Source: Bacteroidia bacterium
Lineage (GTDB): Bacteria; Bacteroidota; Bacteroidia; Bacteroidales; UBA12481
Reading direction: 5' to 3'
NCBI GenBank assembly: GCA_026391235.1
Contig: JAPLDV010000205.1
Coordinates: 1 to 7,933 of the forward strand
DNA length: 7,933 nucleotides
Below, piece after piece: positions 7,696-7,933 of this stretch. The notes below the pieces were generated by a model, which saw nothing but the letters and a program-made list of their open reading frames with translations, was not told the origin of the DNA and searched no databases. The translations under genes were made by a program, and so were the position numbers. Each line of letters starts with the position of its first letter. Position 1 is the first letter of the stretch.

Positions 7696-7705
7696 TTCGC
7701 GGGGA
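7688..7705. repeat. GC-rich hairpin between convergent genes
   Basis: TCCCCGC (7688-7694) and GCGGGGA (7699-7705) form a perfect 7-bp stem with a CTTC loop. It lies midway between the aroB stop (7642) and the tadA-like stop (7733), where a two-way terminator would be expected. Neither strand has a T-run after the stem, so I call it a repeat hairpin rather than a proven intrinsic terminator. The surrounding GTCCCCGCCTTCGCGGGGAT resembles a dispersed repeat seen in many bacterial genomes (from memory). Confidence 0.6.
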
Positions 7706-7732
7706 TGACAGAATAGGGGTATGGTGACAGGT

Positions 7733-7933
7733 TCAGGGGTTGCGGCGTTTGTTTTTAAAAAAATCGGTTAGCAATTTACTGCATTCAGCCTCAAGCACTC
7801 CACCGGTGATGGTGGTTTTGGGATGGAGAATGTTTCCGCCGTTTTGCAGAAAACCTCGCTTGGGATCGGTGGCTCCGTAAACGATTCTTCCGATCTGAGC
7901 CCAGTAGGTGGCACCTGCGCACATGACACAGGG
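7733..7933 (-). CDS. tadA: tRNA adenosine(34) deaminase TadA-like, 3' part only
   Basis: The gene runs off the right edge; only the last 66 codons are present, with no start. The visible part opens with PCVMCAGA, which carries the PCxxC pair of zinc-binding cysteines of the cytidine deaminase superfamily. RIVYGATDPKRGF, LHPKTTITGGVLEAECSKLLTDFFKNKR and a TGA stop follow. VYGA.DPK, the G(V/I)L..EC motif and the DFF(K/R) tail match TadA, which converts A34 to inosine in tRNA-Arg. The ATYWAQI segment also recalls guanine deaminases (AIYWA), so a nucleobase deaminase is the main alternative; the missing N-terminus with the HAE motif would help decide. Convergent with aroB across a 90-bp gap. Confidence 0.8.
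   Translation of the reverse strand, partial: PCVMCAGATYWAQIGRIVYGATDPKRGFLQNGGNILHPKTTITGGVLEAECSKLLTDFFKNKRRNP

Overview
This 7.9 kb stretch looks like ordinary chromosome from a member of the Bacteroidota, probably a Bacteroidales/Marinilabiliales-like environmental or anaerobic lineage. The lineage call is inference. It rests on protein style (proline dehydrogenase starting MIQFDN, Bacteroidota-type TadA tail), near absence of Shine-Dalgarno sequences with A-rich leaders instead, TAnnTTTG-like -7 boxes, and exported proteins whose mature part starts with Gln after a Sec signal. I see no phage genes, transposases, CRISPR arrays, rRNA or tRNA genes.

Layout. Positions 30-6528 are all on the minus strand. 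In transcription order they are: proline dehydrogenase (5356-6528); a repeat-filled gap (5242-5355); a small two-helix membrane protein (4765-5241); a YidD-family protein carrying its own signal peptide (4310-4717); two related TPR-like proteins with a C-terminal PGxGxIY membrane module (3475-4359 and 2655-3506); dprA (1469-2581); and gdhA (30-1370). The yidD gene and the two TPR/membrane genes overlap (50 or 29 bp, then 32 bp), so they are probably translated as a coupled unit. On the plus strand aroB (6593-7642) diverges from proline dehydrogenase across a 64-bp region with mirror-image -7-like boxes. Beyond a repeat-bearing 90-bp gap, the 3' end of a tadA-like deaminase gene enters on the minus strand and runs off the right edge.

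Functions. GdhA and proline dehydrogenase both feed the glutamate node (proline to P5C to glutamate; glutamate to and from 2-oxoglutarate), though they are not in one operon. AroB is the second step of the shikimate pathway, DprA loads RecA on incoming single-stranded DNA, and TadA makes inosine at the tRNA wobble position. These are housekeeping genes.

The least explained part is the YidD plus twin TPR/membrane-protein cassette (2655-4717). A YidD domain normally sits on the cytoplasmic face, but here it follows a signal peptide and a linker, which suggests it works on the periplasmic side or as an anchored protein alongside two paralogous partners. The other notable layer is small repeats: two copies of a GTAGAGACGC palindrome, an 8-bp tandem array that supplies the proline dehydrogenase stop codon, a triplet-rich tract inside a signal peptide, and a degenerate GGTCCCCGCC repeat with a hairpin after aroB.
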